Positions 1 through 6,585 of a DNA stretch of 22,849 nucleotides are shown piece after piece. The stretch is taken from contig DYFX01000007.1 of assembly GCA_020724945.1 (NCBI GenBank), forward strand, positions 2,051 through 24,899, in the 5' to 3' direction. The notes beneath the pieces are model-generated. The model made no database searches. It worked only from the letters and a program-made list of their open reading frames with translations, and was not told the DNA's origin. The position numbers and the translations under genes were made by a program. Position 1 is the stretch's first letter, and each line of letters begins with the position of its first letter. Origin of the DNA: Candidatus Paceibacter sp. (lineage in GTDB: Bacteria; Patescibacteriota; Patescibacteriia; SG8-24; DYFX01).

Positions 1-1
1 G

Positions 2-361
2 CCGATCGGTCCGACCCTCGGTCAGCACGGCGTGAACATCGCGGAGTTCGTCCAGAAGTTCAATGCCGCCACCGCCAAGATGGCCGGCGACATCATCCCC
101 GCCGTCCTGACGATCTACGAGGACCGCACCTTCGACTTCGTCCTCAAGACGCCGCCCGCCTCGACCCTCCTCATGAAGGCCGCCGGCCTCGAGAAGGGGT
201 CCGGCAAGCCGCTCCAGGAGAAGGTCGGCAAGGTCACGAAGGCCCAGATCCGCGAAATCGCGGAGAAGAAGCTCCCGGACCTGAACACGACCTCCATCGA
301 ATCCGCCATGAAGACCATCGAGGGCACCGCCCGCCAGATGGGCCTCGAGGTGAAAGGCTGA
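2..361 (+). CDS. rplK: Ribosomal protein L11, C-terminal part (5' end outside window)
   Basis: L11 binds the GTPase-associated region of 23S rRNA and supports elongation- and release-factor function. The reading frame is already open at base 2 and begins with PIGPTLGQHGVNI, a typical L11 N-terminal-domain motif, so the GTG at 32 is an internal valine and not the start. The RNA-binding C-terminal domain follows, with the motifs KAQIREIAE, PDLNTT and IEGTARQMGLEV near the end. About 20 N-terminal residues are missing from the window. A strong bidirectional terminator follows 10 bases after the stop. Unusually, rplA is not the next gene. The family assignment is secure. Confidence 0.95.
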   Translation, partial: PIGPTLGQHGVNIAEFVQKFNAATAKMAGDIIPAVLTIYEDRTFDFVLKTPPASTLLMKAAGLEKGSGKPLQEKVGKVTKAQIREIAEKKLPDLNTTSIESAMKTIEGTARQMGLEVKG

Positions 362-369
362 AAGAAAAG

Positions 370-395
370 AGCCCCGACATCGCGTCGGGGCTTTT
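370..395 (+). terminator. Bidirectional intrinsic terminator between rplK and the minus-strand gene
   Basis: An 8-bp perfect stem, GCCCCGAC (371-378) with GTCGGGGC (384-391), encloses a 5-nt loop and is followed by TTTT. On the minus strand the same stem is followed by TCTTTTCTTT, so it can also end the convergent gene at 401-859. Confidence 0.9.
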
Positions 396-400
396 CGATT

Positions 401-859
401 TCAGAGCTTGGCGACGGGGAAGCGCGCGTCGCCCCAGAAGTCGCCGGCGGGCGCCACGCCGAGCGCGGGCCCGTGGCCGGAGGGGAAGACCGGGATCCAG
501 AGATCCGGATCCCCTTCGATGCGCAGCGGGTCTCCGACGACGGCGACCGGCAGGTTCTCCGCGCCGGCGAAGACCTCGGGTCGCGCGGCGGCCAGCGCGG
601 CCGTCTCGCGAAGCGTCGCCAGGCGGAGGCCGCTCTGCCTCGCGAAGCGCCCGAACTCCTCCTGCGATCGGATGCCTTCGGGAAGGCGCGCGAGCGCCAG
701 CTCGACCGCGCCGGCGGCGCCGGAACCGTCATTGAGGAACGAGAGCTTCTCCCCATAGTCCCCCGTGACCGCGAACCCGGACTCCCGGAGGCGATCGAGC
801 GTCTGACCCAAGGGAACCTCGCGATCCACCGTCACATCGTAGAAAAGAAGATCGTCCAT
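401..859 (-). CDS. Hypothetical protein, 152 aa
   Basis: I do not recognise this family. The start at 859 (MDDLLFYDVTVD) is preferred over an upstream in-frame start at 904. A GGAGG ribosome-binding site lies 5 nt upstream of 859, and the 904 start would fall inside the -35 box of the gene's own promoter (TTGACA-N17-TAGCCT, 876-904). The protein is acidic, with no signal peptide, membrane segment or cysteine cluster. It has an N-terminal VDREVPLGQTLDRLRESGF segment and a C-terminal stretch rich in Gly, Pro and Trp (DLWIPVFPSGHGPALGV). It shares a terminator with rplK and is transcribed divergently from the membrane protein gene at 931. It interrupts the usual rplK-rplA pair. Confidence 0.7.
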   Translation of the reverse strand: MDDLLFYDVTVDREVPLGQTLDRLRESGFAVTGDYGEKLSFLNDGSGAAGAVELALARLPEGIRSQEEFGRFARQSGLRLATLRETAALAAARPEVFAGAENLPVAVVGDPLRIEGDPDLWIPVFPSGHGPALGVAPAGDFWGDARFPVAKL

Positions 860-875
860 GCGTACCTCCGGACGG

Positions 876-904
876 AGGCTACCAGGAAAAGCCTCGACTG
901 TCAA
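876..904 (-). promoter_or_regulatory. Promoter of the 401-859 gene
   Basis: The minus strand reads TTGACA (904-899), a 17-nt spacer and TAGCCT (881-876). The predicted transcription start near 869 is only about 10 nt before the ATG and just retains the GGAGG site. The -35 box overlaps the -35 of the divergent promoter. Confidence 0.7.
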
Positions 905-922
905 GGTAAAAGATGCTAAGAT
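894..922 (+). promoter_or_regulatory. Promoter of the 931 membrane-protein gene
   Basis: TCGACT (894-899), a 17-nt spacer and TAAGAT (917-922), with TGC directly before the -10 box as in an extended -10. Only 8 nt separate the -10 from the ATG, so the mRNA should be leaderless or nearly so. Confidence 0.6.
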
Positions 923-930
923 GAGCGCAT

Positions 931-1365
931 ATGAAGAACACCATCCGCCAGATCTATTTCTACGCGGCGACGCTGATCTTCCTGATCATGAGCGTCATCG
1001 CCACCATCTCGCTGCTCAACCTCGCGCTGAAGACCTTCGTCTTCCCTAAGGCCGACATGGCCTACGGACAGCGCTGCGACGAGACCGGCAACGTCTACTA
1101 CGATGTGCGCCCGATGCCGGTGGCCGAGCCGGCCAAGGACGGCCAGCCCGCCGCGAAGGAGCTGACGGCCGAGGAGAAGGCCGAACGCAAGGCCGACTGC
1201 GAGCGCGTCCTGGCCGAGCAGAAGTCCGCCGAGCGCCAGCGCGACCTGGTCCAGAACCTCTCGATGCTGATCGTCGCCGCCCCCCTCTTCTGGATCCACT
1301 TCAAGTGGGTGCAGAAGGAGCGCGAGACCGAGCTCAAGATGGGCGACGAGCCGAAGAAGGCCTAG
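931..1365 (+). CDS. Hypothetical two-helix membrane protein, 144 aa
   Basis: This is a small predicted inner-membrane protein of unknown function. Residues about 8-32 (AATLIFLIMSVIATISLLNLAL) and about 107-124 (LSMLIVAAPLFWIHFKWV) form two hydrophobic helices. They flank a hydrophilic loop of about 70 residues with two cysteines (GQRCDE and ADCERV) and a Lys/Glu-rich helix. A short charged tail follows the second helix. The cysteines could form a disulfide if the loop faces outwards, which is an inference. There is no Shine-Dalgarno sequence, and the promoter sits 8 nt before the ATG. A GC-rich stem-loop follows the stop. The gene lies between rplK and rplA without an obvious functional link. 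Confidence 0.75.
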   Translation: MKNTIRQIYFYAATLIFLIMSVIATISLLNLALKTFVFPKADMAYGQRCDETGNVYYDVRPMPVAEPAKDGQPAAKELTAEEKAERKADCERVLAEQKSAERQRDLVQNLSMLIVAAPLFWIHFKWVQKERETELKMGDEPKKA

Positions 1366-1370
1366 TCCTG

Positions 1371-1388
1371 CCCCGGCGAAGGCCGGGG
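1371..1388 (+). other. GC-rich stem-loop after the membrane-protein gene
   Basis: CCCCGGC (1371-1377), loop GAAG, GCCGGGG (1382-1388). No U-tract follows, so this is a weak or non-canonical terminator. It could also be a dispersed palindrome: the dut leader hairpin at 4344-4367 has a similar CCCGGC/GCCGGG core. The rplA -35 box begins 2 nt downstream. Confidence 0.55.
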
Positions 1389-1390
1389 AC

Positions 1391-1419
1391 TTGCCAAGAA
1401 TGCCCGCGTCCGCTAGGAT
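1391..1419 (+). promoter_or_regulatory. Promoter of rplA
   Basis: TTGCCA (1391-1396), a 17-nt spacer and TAGGAT (1414-1419). The predicted start near 1426 leaves a leader of about 65 nt before the rplA ATG. This shows that L1 is expressed independently of L11 here. Confidence 0.7.
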
Positions 1420-1447
1420 GCGGGCATTAACGATTAAGTATGTGGGA

Positions 1448-1475
1448 GTGCCCCGGCCTCAAGGCTCCGGAGCAC
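1448..1475 (+). promoter_or_regulatory. Bulged stem-loop in the rplA leader, possible L1 autoregulatory site
   Basis: GTGC (1448-1451) pairs with GCAC (1472-1475). Inside that, CCGG (1453-1456) pairs with CCGG (1467-1470), and a short CC/GG helix is capped by TCAA, with a 2-nt CT bulge on the 3' side. L1 is known to repress its own mRNA through a leader hairpin in several bacteria. Whether this hairpin is that site is an inference, because I cannot match the L1 rRNA-site consensus by eye. Confidence 0.35.
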
Positions 1476-1492
1476 GCCTGACCACGACTCGT

Positions 1493-2170
1493 ATGAAGAA
1501 AGGCAAGAAGTACATCGAAGCGGCCAAACTGATCGAACCCGGCAAGATCTACGGCACCGAAGAGGCCATGGAGCTCGCCAAGAAGACCTCCAAGACGAAG
1601 TTCGACGGTTCGGTGGAAGTCCACCTCCGCCTCGGCATCGATCCGAAGAAGTCCGACCAGCAGGTCCGCGGCACGGTCGTCCTGCCGCACGGCACCGGCA
1701 AGACCCGCAAGGTCATCGCCTTCGTCTCCGCCGACAAGGAGAAGGAGGCCAAGGAGGCCGGCGCCGACGCCATCGGCACGCAGGAGACGATCGACGAGAT
1801 CGCCAAGACCGGCAAGTTCGAGTGGGACCTCGCGGTCGCCACGCCGGACATGATGCCGAAGCTCGCCAAGGTCGCGAAGGTCCTGGGTCCCAAGGGCCTG
1901 ATGCCGAACCCGAAATCCGACACCGTCGGCACCAATGTCACGAAGATGGTCTCGGAGCTCAAGAAGGGCAAGCTCGCCTTCAAGACCGACGACTACGGCA
2001 TCGTGCACACGGTCATCGGCAAGGTCTCGTTCGACGCCAAGGCGCTCGCCGAGAACTACGAAGTCCTCCTCGAGACGATCCGCAAGGCCAAGCCGTCCGC
2101 TTCCAAGGGCGTCTACCTCAAGAATGTCACGGTGGCGACCACCATGGGTCCGGCCATCCGGACCGTCTAA
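1493..2170 (+). CDS. rplA: Ribosomal protein L1
   Basis: L1 forms the mobile L1 stalk of the large subunit and helps release deacylated tRNA. The 225-residue length matches the family. The start MKKGKKYIEAAKL at 1493 fits the family N-terminus; the frame stays open upstream, but that stretch carries the promoter. Diagnostic motifs are FDGSVEVHLRLGIDPKKSDQQVRG and, in domain II, the signature LGPKGLMPNPKSDTVG; the ending NVTVATTMGPAIRTV is also typical. No clear Shine-Dalgarno sequence precedes the ATG. A hairpin lies in the leader. The gene has its own promoter and a bidirectional terminator. Confidence 0.96.
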   Translation: MKKGKKYIEAAKLIEPGKIYGTEEAMELAKKTSKTKFDGSVEVHLRLGIDPKKSDQQVRGTVVLPHGTGKTRKVIAFVSADKEKEAKEAGADAIGTQETIDEIAKTGKFEWDLAVATPDMMPKLAKVAKVLGPKGLMPNPKSDTVGTNVTKMVSELKKGKLAFKTDDYGIVHTVIGKVSFDAKALAENYEVLLETIRKAKPSASKGVYLKNVTVATTMGPAIRTV

Positions 2171-2183
2171 GCGAAAGAAAAAG

Positions 2184-2206
2184 CCGGCCCCGCAGGGGTC
2201 GGTTTT
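2184..2206 (+). terminator. Bidirectional intrinsic terminator after rplA
   Basis: CCGGCCCC (2184-2191), loop GCA, GGGGTCGG (2195-2202) with one G-U pair, then TTTT. On the minus strand it is followed by CTTTTTCTTT, so it can also serve the convergent gene ending at 2210. Confidence 0.9.
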
Positions 2207-2209
2207 CGT

Positions 2210-3115
2210 TCAGCCTCCGAAGCCGTCGCCGTCGACGGCCGCGCTTCGGGCCGGCGCCGCGCCGTCGGCATAGACCGGAACCGCGTAGTCCTCGAACGGG
2301 ACATGGTCCCAGTGGCAGTAGAGGAAGATCTTCCCTCCCCCGCCTTCGCGCGTGAAGCACGGATGATGGATGACGCGTTCGCGTCCCATCGGCACGGCAT
2401 GCGGCATGCCCGGAAGCTCGTAGCCGGGCAGCCAGACATACGGCACCCGCCGGCCGTCCATGCGACGCAGCCAGAGCGGGAAGTGCGCGGCGGCGGCCAG
2501 GATGCCGGCGTCGGCGCGTTCCGTCCCAAGAGGGAGCGTCCGCGGCGCGGTGCCATGACGACGCTCGCCGCCTTCGGTCCAGCCATGACCGAAGTCGATC
2601 GTGCGCCAGCGGATGCCGGGCGCATGCGTGCCGGTCACGAGCTCCAGCCGGACGGCCGGACCGAGCCCGAACAGGTGGCAGGGCCGCGCACCGCTCTCCC
2701 GGACGGCGATGCCCCAAAGCGCGTCGAAGGTGCGGCGATGTCCGGGCGTCCCGTCGGCGCCGTCCGGCAGGCGGATCTCCAGGACCCGGGCCTTGAGCTG
2801 CAGGTCGCCGGCGGGCGGGGGCGGCGGGGCGGGCGGCACCTCGGAGACGGCGGCGGCGAAATCCTCGAGCGGGAAGCCCCAGCCGAGCTCGCGGTTCCAG
2901 CGCGCGAAGTTCGCCAGCTGGGCGGCGGGGTCGGCGAACATCCTCGCCCGCTCGTCGTCGCGCGCTTCGCGTTCGCGACGGACCTCGTCGGTCAGCACGG
3001 CCCATTTGCCGTACAGGAAATCGCGCATCCCGCAGCCGTCCATGACGGCTTCGAGGGCGTCGGCCGCACGCGTCATCGCGTCCATTTCCGCGTCGGAATA
3101 GCGTCGGTGCGTCAT
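2210..3115 (-). CDS. Hypothetical protein, 301 aa
   Basis: I do not recognise this family. The N-terminal 75 residues are charged and helical (MTHRRYSDAEMDAMTRAADA). A proline tract (PPAPPPPPA) near residues 92-100 acts as a linker. The remaining 200 residues look globular, with many aromatic residues and histidines (ARPCHLFGLGPAV, IHHPCF, HWDHVPFEDY), perhaps a beta-rich domain. There is no signal peptide or membrane helix. An AAGGAGG sequence lies about 14 nt before the ATG. That is long, but an intervening TTCGAAAACC palindrome could shorten the effective spacing. The opposite strand also has a long open frame, but high third-position GC, the SD-like site and the convergent terminator favour this strand. 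Confidence 0.65.
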   Translation of the reverse strand: MTHRRYSDAEMDAMTRAADALEAVMDGCGMRDFLYGKWAVLTDEVRREREARDDERARMFADPAAQLANFARWNRELGWGFPLEDFAAAVSEVPPAPPPPPAGDLQLKARVLEIRLPDGADGTPGHRRTFDALWGIAVRESGARPCHLFGLGPAVRLELVTGTHAPGIRWRTIDFGHGWTEGGERRHGTAPRTLPLGTERADAGILAAAAHFPLWLRRMDGRRVPYVWLPGYELPGMPHAVPMGRERVIHHPCFTREGGGGKIFLYCHWDHVPFEDYAVPVYADGAAPARSAAVDGDGFGG

Positions 3116-3170
3116 CGCAGGTTTTCGAACCTCCTTCGGTTCCGAAAGGACCGTTTCAAGCTCATCATAC

Positions 3171-3199
3171 TTGCCGAGCCGCCGTCAAAACGCTAAGGT
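3171..3199 (+). promoter_or_regulatory. Promoter of the thymidine-nucleotide operon
   Basis: TTGCCG (3171-3176), a 17-nt spacer and TAAGGT (3194-3199). The -10 box ends 9 nt before the dCMP deaminase ATG, which predicts an essentially leaderless operon mRNA, although GGAG occurs in the gap. Confidence 0.75.
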
Positions 3200-3208
3200 T
3201 GGAGCGAT

Positions 3209-3730
3209 ATGCCCACCATCCAAAGGCCTTCCTGGGACGACTATTTCATGAGCATCGCCAAGATCGTGGCGACGCGTTCGACCTGCGATCGGCTGCGCGC
3301 CGGGGCCGTCCTGGTCAAGAACAACCGCATCATCTCGACCGGCTACAACGGCGCGCCGCCGGGCATGCCCCACTGCGACGGAGCCGCCGGGCATAAGATG
3401 GAGGAAGGCCATTGCATCCGCACGGTGCACGCCGAGGAGAACTGCATCCTGCAGGCCGCGGCCCTCGGCGGCCTCTCGACCATGGGTTCCACCATCTACA
3501 CGACCTACGCGCCTTGCTACCACTGCTTCAAGAAACTGGCGGTCGGCGGCGTGAAGCGCATCGTGGCCGGCGCCATCTACCGCGACCCGTCCATCAAGGA
3601 AGCCTGCGAACAGGCCGGCATCGGGCTGGACATCCATCAGCCGAGCGACGAATGGCTGGCCCGCTTGGCGGAGGTCTTCGCCGCGCCGATCGAGGAGAAG
3701 CTCGTCCCGGACCAGACACCTTCTAACTGA
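3209..3730 (+). CDS. dCMP deaminase (ComEB family)
   Basis: This enzyme deaminates dCMP to dUMP, the substrate for thymidylate synthase, in the cytoplasm. The zinc-dependent cytidine-deaminase fold is clear. The HAEEN motif (residues about 74-78) supplies the zinc histidine and the proton-shuttling glutamate. PCYHC (about 103-107) supplies the two zinc cysteines. The substrate-binding region GYNGAPPGMPHCD is also typical. At 173 residues it is normal for the family. It is the first gene of a five-gene operon; the next gene starts 4 nt after its stop, so translation is probably coupled. A ComE-type competence label is possible by homology, but the context points to dTTP synthesis. Confidence 0.93.
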   Translation: MPTIQRPSWDDYFMSIAKIVATRSTCDRLRAGAVLVKNNRIISTGYNGAPPGMPHCDGAAGHKMEEGHCIRTVHAEENCILQAAALGGLSTMGSTIYTTYAPCYHCFKKLAVGGVKRIVAGAIYRDPSIKEACEQAGIGLDIHQPSDEWLARLAEVFAAPIEEKLVPDQTPSN

Positions 3731-3734
3731 ACGC

Positions 3735-4340
3735 ATGGACAAGATCATCATCGGGCTCGTCGGAGAAGCCGCCGCCGGCAAGGGCACCGTCGCCGCCTTC
3801 CTGACCGAGAAATACGGCGCCTCCACCCACACCTTCTCGAAGGCGATGAAGGAATGCGTCGCGCGCCTGTATCTCCCCCTCTCCCGCGAGAACCTCACCA
3901 AGTTCTCGACGCTCACGCGCGAGGCCTTCGGCCAGGACCTCTACGCCCGCGTCGTCGCCAAAGACTGCGAGGCCGACCCGCATGACATCATCGTCGTCGA
4001 CGGCATCCGCCTCGAAGCCGACATGACGGCCCTGAAAGGCTTCCCGGGCTTCCACCTCATCTATGTCACCGCGCCGGTCGAGATCCGCTGGGAGCGCGCC
4101 CGGAAGCGCGGCGAGAAGGCCGGCGAGTCCGAGATGTCTCTCGAGGATTTCAAGAAGGAAGAGCTCCTGCCGACCGAGCTCGCCATCAAGGCCATCGGCG
4201 AGAGCGCCGAGTTCACGGTCCCGAACGACGGCGACTTCGCCGAGCTCTACACCTCGATGGAGTCCATCCTGAACTACATCAAGGCCGGCGACTTCGATCA
4301 CCCGCACCCGCATCGGAATAGGTTGCACCCGGAGAAGTAA
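3735..4340 (+). CDS. P-loop nucleoside/nucleotide kinase-like protein
   Basis: The protein has a Walker A motif GEAAAGKGT at residues about 10-18 (MDKIIIGLVG leads in). A Walker B-like strand, IIVVDGIR, lies near residues 84-91. A LID-like basic segment RWERARKRGE lies near residue 118. The fold resembles dNMP kinases, dephospho-CoA kinase and the archaeal UPF0200 family. Its position between dCMP deaminase and dUTPase suggests a deoxynucleoside monophosphate kinase or a related salvage role, which is an inference. At 201 residues the length fits. The C-terminus (DHPHPHRNRLHPEK) is a histidine-rich tail. The start is 4 nt after the upstream stop; dut follows after 34 nt. Confidence 0.75.
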   Translation: MDKIIIGLVGEAAAGKGTVAAFLTEKYGASTHTFSKAMKECVARLYLPLSRENLTKFSTLTREAFGQDLYARVVAKDCEADPHDIIVVDGIRLEADMTALKGFPGFHLIYVTAPVEIRWERARKRGEKAGESEMSLEDFKKEELLPTELAIKAIGESAEFTVPNDGDFAELYTSMESILNYIKAGDFDHPHPHRNRLHPEK

Positions 4341-4343
4341 TGA

Positions 4344-4367
4344 CCACCCCGGCCTCCGCCGGGATGG
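4344..4367 (+). other. Stem-loop between the kinase gene and dut
   Basis: CCCGGC (4348-4353), loop CTCC, GCCGGG (4358-4363), extended by CCA/TGG beyond a mismatch. Its 3' arm contains the only purine-rich stretch before the dut ATG at 4375, so it could dampen dut translation. There is no U-tract. Confidence 0.45.
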
Positions 4368-4374
4368 AATATTT

Positions 4375-4803
4375 ATGAAAGCCCGCATCACCCGATTGCG
4401 CGACGATGTCCCCCTCCCGAAGTACGAGACGCCGGGAGCGTGCTGTTTCGATCTCGTCTGCGTCGAGGACGCCGTGATCGCGCCGAAGGCCATCGCCGAC
4501 CTGCCGACCGGCCTCGTCTTCTGCGTGCCGGACGGCTACATGCTCCTCGTCGCCCCCCGCTCGTCGACGCCCGTGAAGAAAGGCCTCTCGATGCCGCATG
4601 GCATCGGCATCATCGATCAGGATTTCTGCGGCCCGGGCGACGAGCTGAAACTTCGCGTGATGAACTTCACCGACGCGCCCGTCGAACTGAAGAAGGGCGA
4701 CCGCGTCTGCCAGGCCGGCTTCGTCCGGGTCGACCGTGCCGAATGGGAAGAGGGCGAAGCGGCCTCGCAGACGACCCGCGGAGGCCTCGGTTCGACCGGC
4801 TGA
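4375..4803 (+). CDS. dut: dUTPase (dUTP diphosphatase)
   Basis: This enzyme hydrolyses dUTP to dUMP and diphosphate, keeping uracil out of DNA and feeding thymidylate synthase. The five trimeric-dUTPase motifs appear in order. Motif 1 is PGACCFDL, motif 2 is APRSSTPVKKGL, motif 3 is GIIDQDFCGPGDEL, motif 4 is KKGDRVCQAGF, and motif 5 is the C-terminal RGGLGSTG arm that closes over the phosphates. Motif 3 carries the catalytic Asp. At 142 residues it is typical. Slight departures (PRSS for GRSS, GLGSTG for GFGSTG) are conservative. A bifunctional dCTP deaminase/dUTPase cannot be fully excluded but is less likely. It is the third gene of the operon. Confidence 0.9.
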   Translation: MKARITRLRDDVPLPKYETPGACCFDLVCVEDAVIAPKAIADLPTGLVFCVPDGYMLLVAPRSSTPVKKGLSMPHGIGIIDQDFCGPGDELKLRVMNFTDAPVELKKGDRVCQAGFVRVDRAEWEEGEAASQTTRGGLGSTG

Positions 4804-4832
4804 AGGCTGTTGATAAGTCCGGTTTGTAGGGC

Positions 4833-4861
4833 GGTGCGGCTTCTGCGAAGATGGCCGCACC
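4833..4861 (+). other. Stem-loop in the dut-thyX gap
   Basis: GGTGCGGC (4833-4840) pairs perfectly with GCCGCACC (4854-4861) around a 13-nt loop, followed by GTTCTTTCGTT. It resembles a weak terminator or attenuator inside the operon, or a processing or stability hairpin protecting the thyX-tmk mRNA. The 89-nt gap is the longest in the operon. Confidence 0.5.
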
Positions 4862-4892
4862 GTTCTTTCGTTCCAGGATATAAGGAGAAGAC

Positions 4893-6581
4893 ATGTCGAA
4901 GTTCACCGACGAGGAAAAGGCCCAGCTCGCGAAGTATGTCACCGACACCGATGGCGACATTTTCGCCGTGACGAACCTTCCGGGCATCGTCGGGGCGGTC
5001 TACGCCCGCTACAGCCGCGCCCAAGGCGGCTTCCGCGAGACGCTCCTCAAGGAGTTCATCAAGGACGGCAACATCGACGCCGCCAAGGCCGGCGACCTCA
5101 TCGAGCGCGTGCTGATCGCGTTCGGCGACGACTCCGTCGGCGAGCTCGAAGGCACCCACATGTCGTTCGAGAACATGTCGATCCTCGCCACCAAGGAGAT
5201 CGAGGACCGGCGCATCGGCGGCTCGCCCATCGAGCAGTCCACGCGCTATGTCTTCTACGACCGCAGGGGCGACGACGGGAACTTCCGCTATTACCGCGAC
5301 GCCAAGGTCATGGCCTCGAAGCACGCGCAGGCGTATGTCGAGACGATGGACTTCATCTTCGCGACCTACTGCGAGCTCGTCGAGCCGATGAAGGCGTACT
5401 ACATGGGCCTGAAGTCGATCGACGAGGCGTCCTACGATGTCGTCGGCGACGGCGTGAAGCGGCAGCTCGCGGAGCTGACGGACGAGAAGCACAAGAAGGC
5501 CTTCTCGATCACCTACAACTCCGACATCCGCACCAAGGCCTGCGACACGCTCCGCGCCCTCCTGCCGATCGCGACCCTCACCAACGTGGGCGTCTTCGGC
5601 AACGGCCGCTTCTTCCAGAACGTGCTCACGCACTGCCACTCCTCTCCCATCGACGAGGTCCGCGACCTCGCCGTGAAGGCGCAGTCCGAGCTCGCCAAGA
5701 TCATCCCCCGCTATGTCCAGCGCGCCAAGCCGAACGCCTACGCGATGGCGACGCGCGCGCACATGGACGCGCTCGCGAAGGCGCTCTTCGCCGGCCTCCC
5801 GCCGGAAGACGGCAAGGAAGTCGACCTGCTCGACCGCGGCGGCGACGCCATCGCGAAGGCCATCCATGCCGGCCGGGTGATCCACGCCCAGGCCGTCGAG
5901 GACGCCATCCTTTCCGAGGAAGACCACCTCGCGACGGCGCTCATGCTCTATCCGCACCTGCCGCACCCGCTGCGCCAGATCCGCGATGTCGTGCGCGGCC
6001 TCTCCGAGGAGAAGAAGGCGCTCGTCCGCGAGACCTACATCGGCGACCGCAAGACGCGCCGCGACCGTCCGGGCCGCGCGCTCGAGGCGGGCTACCGCTA
6101 CACCTTCGACCTGGTGACCGACTTCGGGACCTACAAGGACCTGGAGCGCCACCGCATGATGACGCAGTCGCGCCAGCGCTTCACGCCGACGCTCGGTTTC
6201 AACATGCCCGAGGATCTCGTCCGCGCCGGCTTCGCCGCGAAGGCCGAGGCCTGCGTCGCCAAGGCGGTCGCGCTCTACGCGGCGCTCGCCGGAGAGTTCC
6301 CCGAGGCCGCGTCCTACGCGACGCTGCACGGTTCCCGCGTCCGCTGGACGATGGGCATCAACGATCGCGCGCTCATGCACATGATCGAGCTGCGCACGAC
6401 CCCGCAGGGACACCCGTCCTACCGCCGGATCTGCGCGATGATGCACGACGCCGCGACGGCCCGCTCCGCCTGGCGCGGCGCGGCCATGAAGTTCGCCGAC
6501 CACGGCGACTATTTCTGGAGCCGCGCGGACTCCGAGGCCAAGCAGAGGGTCAAGGAAGCCGCGCTCGAAACGAAGGAGTGA
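4893..6581 (+). CDS. thyX: FAD-dependent thymidylate synthase, tandem two-domain ThyX
   Basis: ThyX methylates dUMP to dTMP using methylenetetrahydrofolate, FAD and NADPH. Typical ThyX is 220-260 residues; this protein has 562 and shows two related halves. The N-terminal half has a degenerate ThyX motif around residues 108-123 (DRRIGGSPIEQSTRYVF). The C-terminal half has a much better match around residues 415-427 (ERHRMMTQSRQRF), followed by the MIELRTTPQGHPSYR segment typical of the ThyX C-terminus. A single chain may therefore form a pseudo-dimer unit of the usual homotetramer. The start is fixed by AAGGAG 5 nt upstream. The operon context with dCMP deaminase, dUTPase and thymidylate kinase supports the role. 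Which half is catalytic is not settled by sequence alone. Confidence 0.85.
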   Translation: MSKFTDEEKAQLAKYVTDTDGDIFAVTNLPGIVGAVYARYSRAQGGFRETLLKEFIKDGNIDAAKAGDLIERVLIAFGDDSVGELEGTHMSFENMSILATKEIEDRRIGGSPIEQSTRYVFYDRRGDDGNFRYYRDAKVMASKHAQAYVETMDFIFATYCELVEPMKAYYMGLKSIDEASYDVVGDGVKRQLAELTDEKHKKAFSITYNSDIRTKACDTLRALLPIATLTNVGVFGNGRFFQNVLTHCHSSPIDEVRDLAVKAQSELAKIIPRYVQRAKPNAYAMATRAHMDALAKALFAGLPPEDGKEVDLLDRGGDAIAKAIHAGRVIHAQAVEDAILSEEDHLATALMLYPHLPHPLRQIRDVVRGLSEEKKALVRETYIGDRKTRRDRPGRALEAGYRYTFDLVTDFGTYKDLERHRMMTQSRQRFTPTLGFNMPEDLVRAGFAAKAEACVAKAVALYAALAGEFPEAASYATLHGSRVRWTMGINDRALMHMIELRTTPQGHPSYRRICAMMHDAATARSAWRGAAMKFADHGDYFWSRADSEAKQRVKEAALETKE

Positions 6582-6585
6582 CGCC

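Noticed and set aside
859..904. Upstream start at 904 for the 401-859 gene
   Set aside because: It falls within the TTGACA box of the gene's promoter, while the 859 start has a well-placed GGAGG.
2303..3196. 297-codon plus-strand frame
   Set aside because: It overlaps the 301-aa minus-strand gene and the operon promoter at 3171-3199. It lacks a Shine-Dalgarno, and the convergent terminator layout favours the minus gene.
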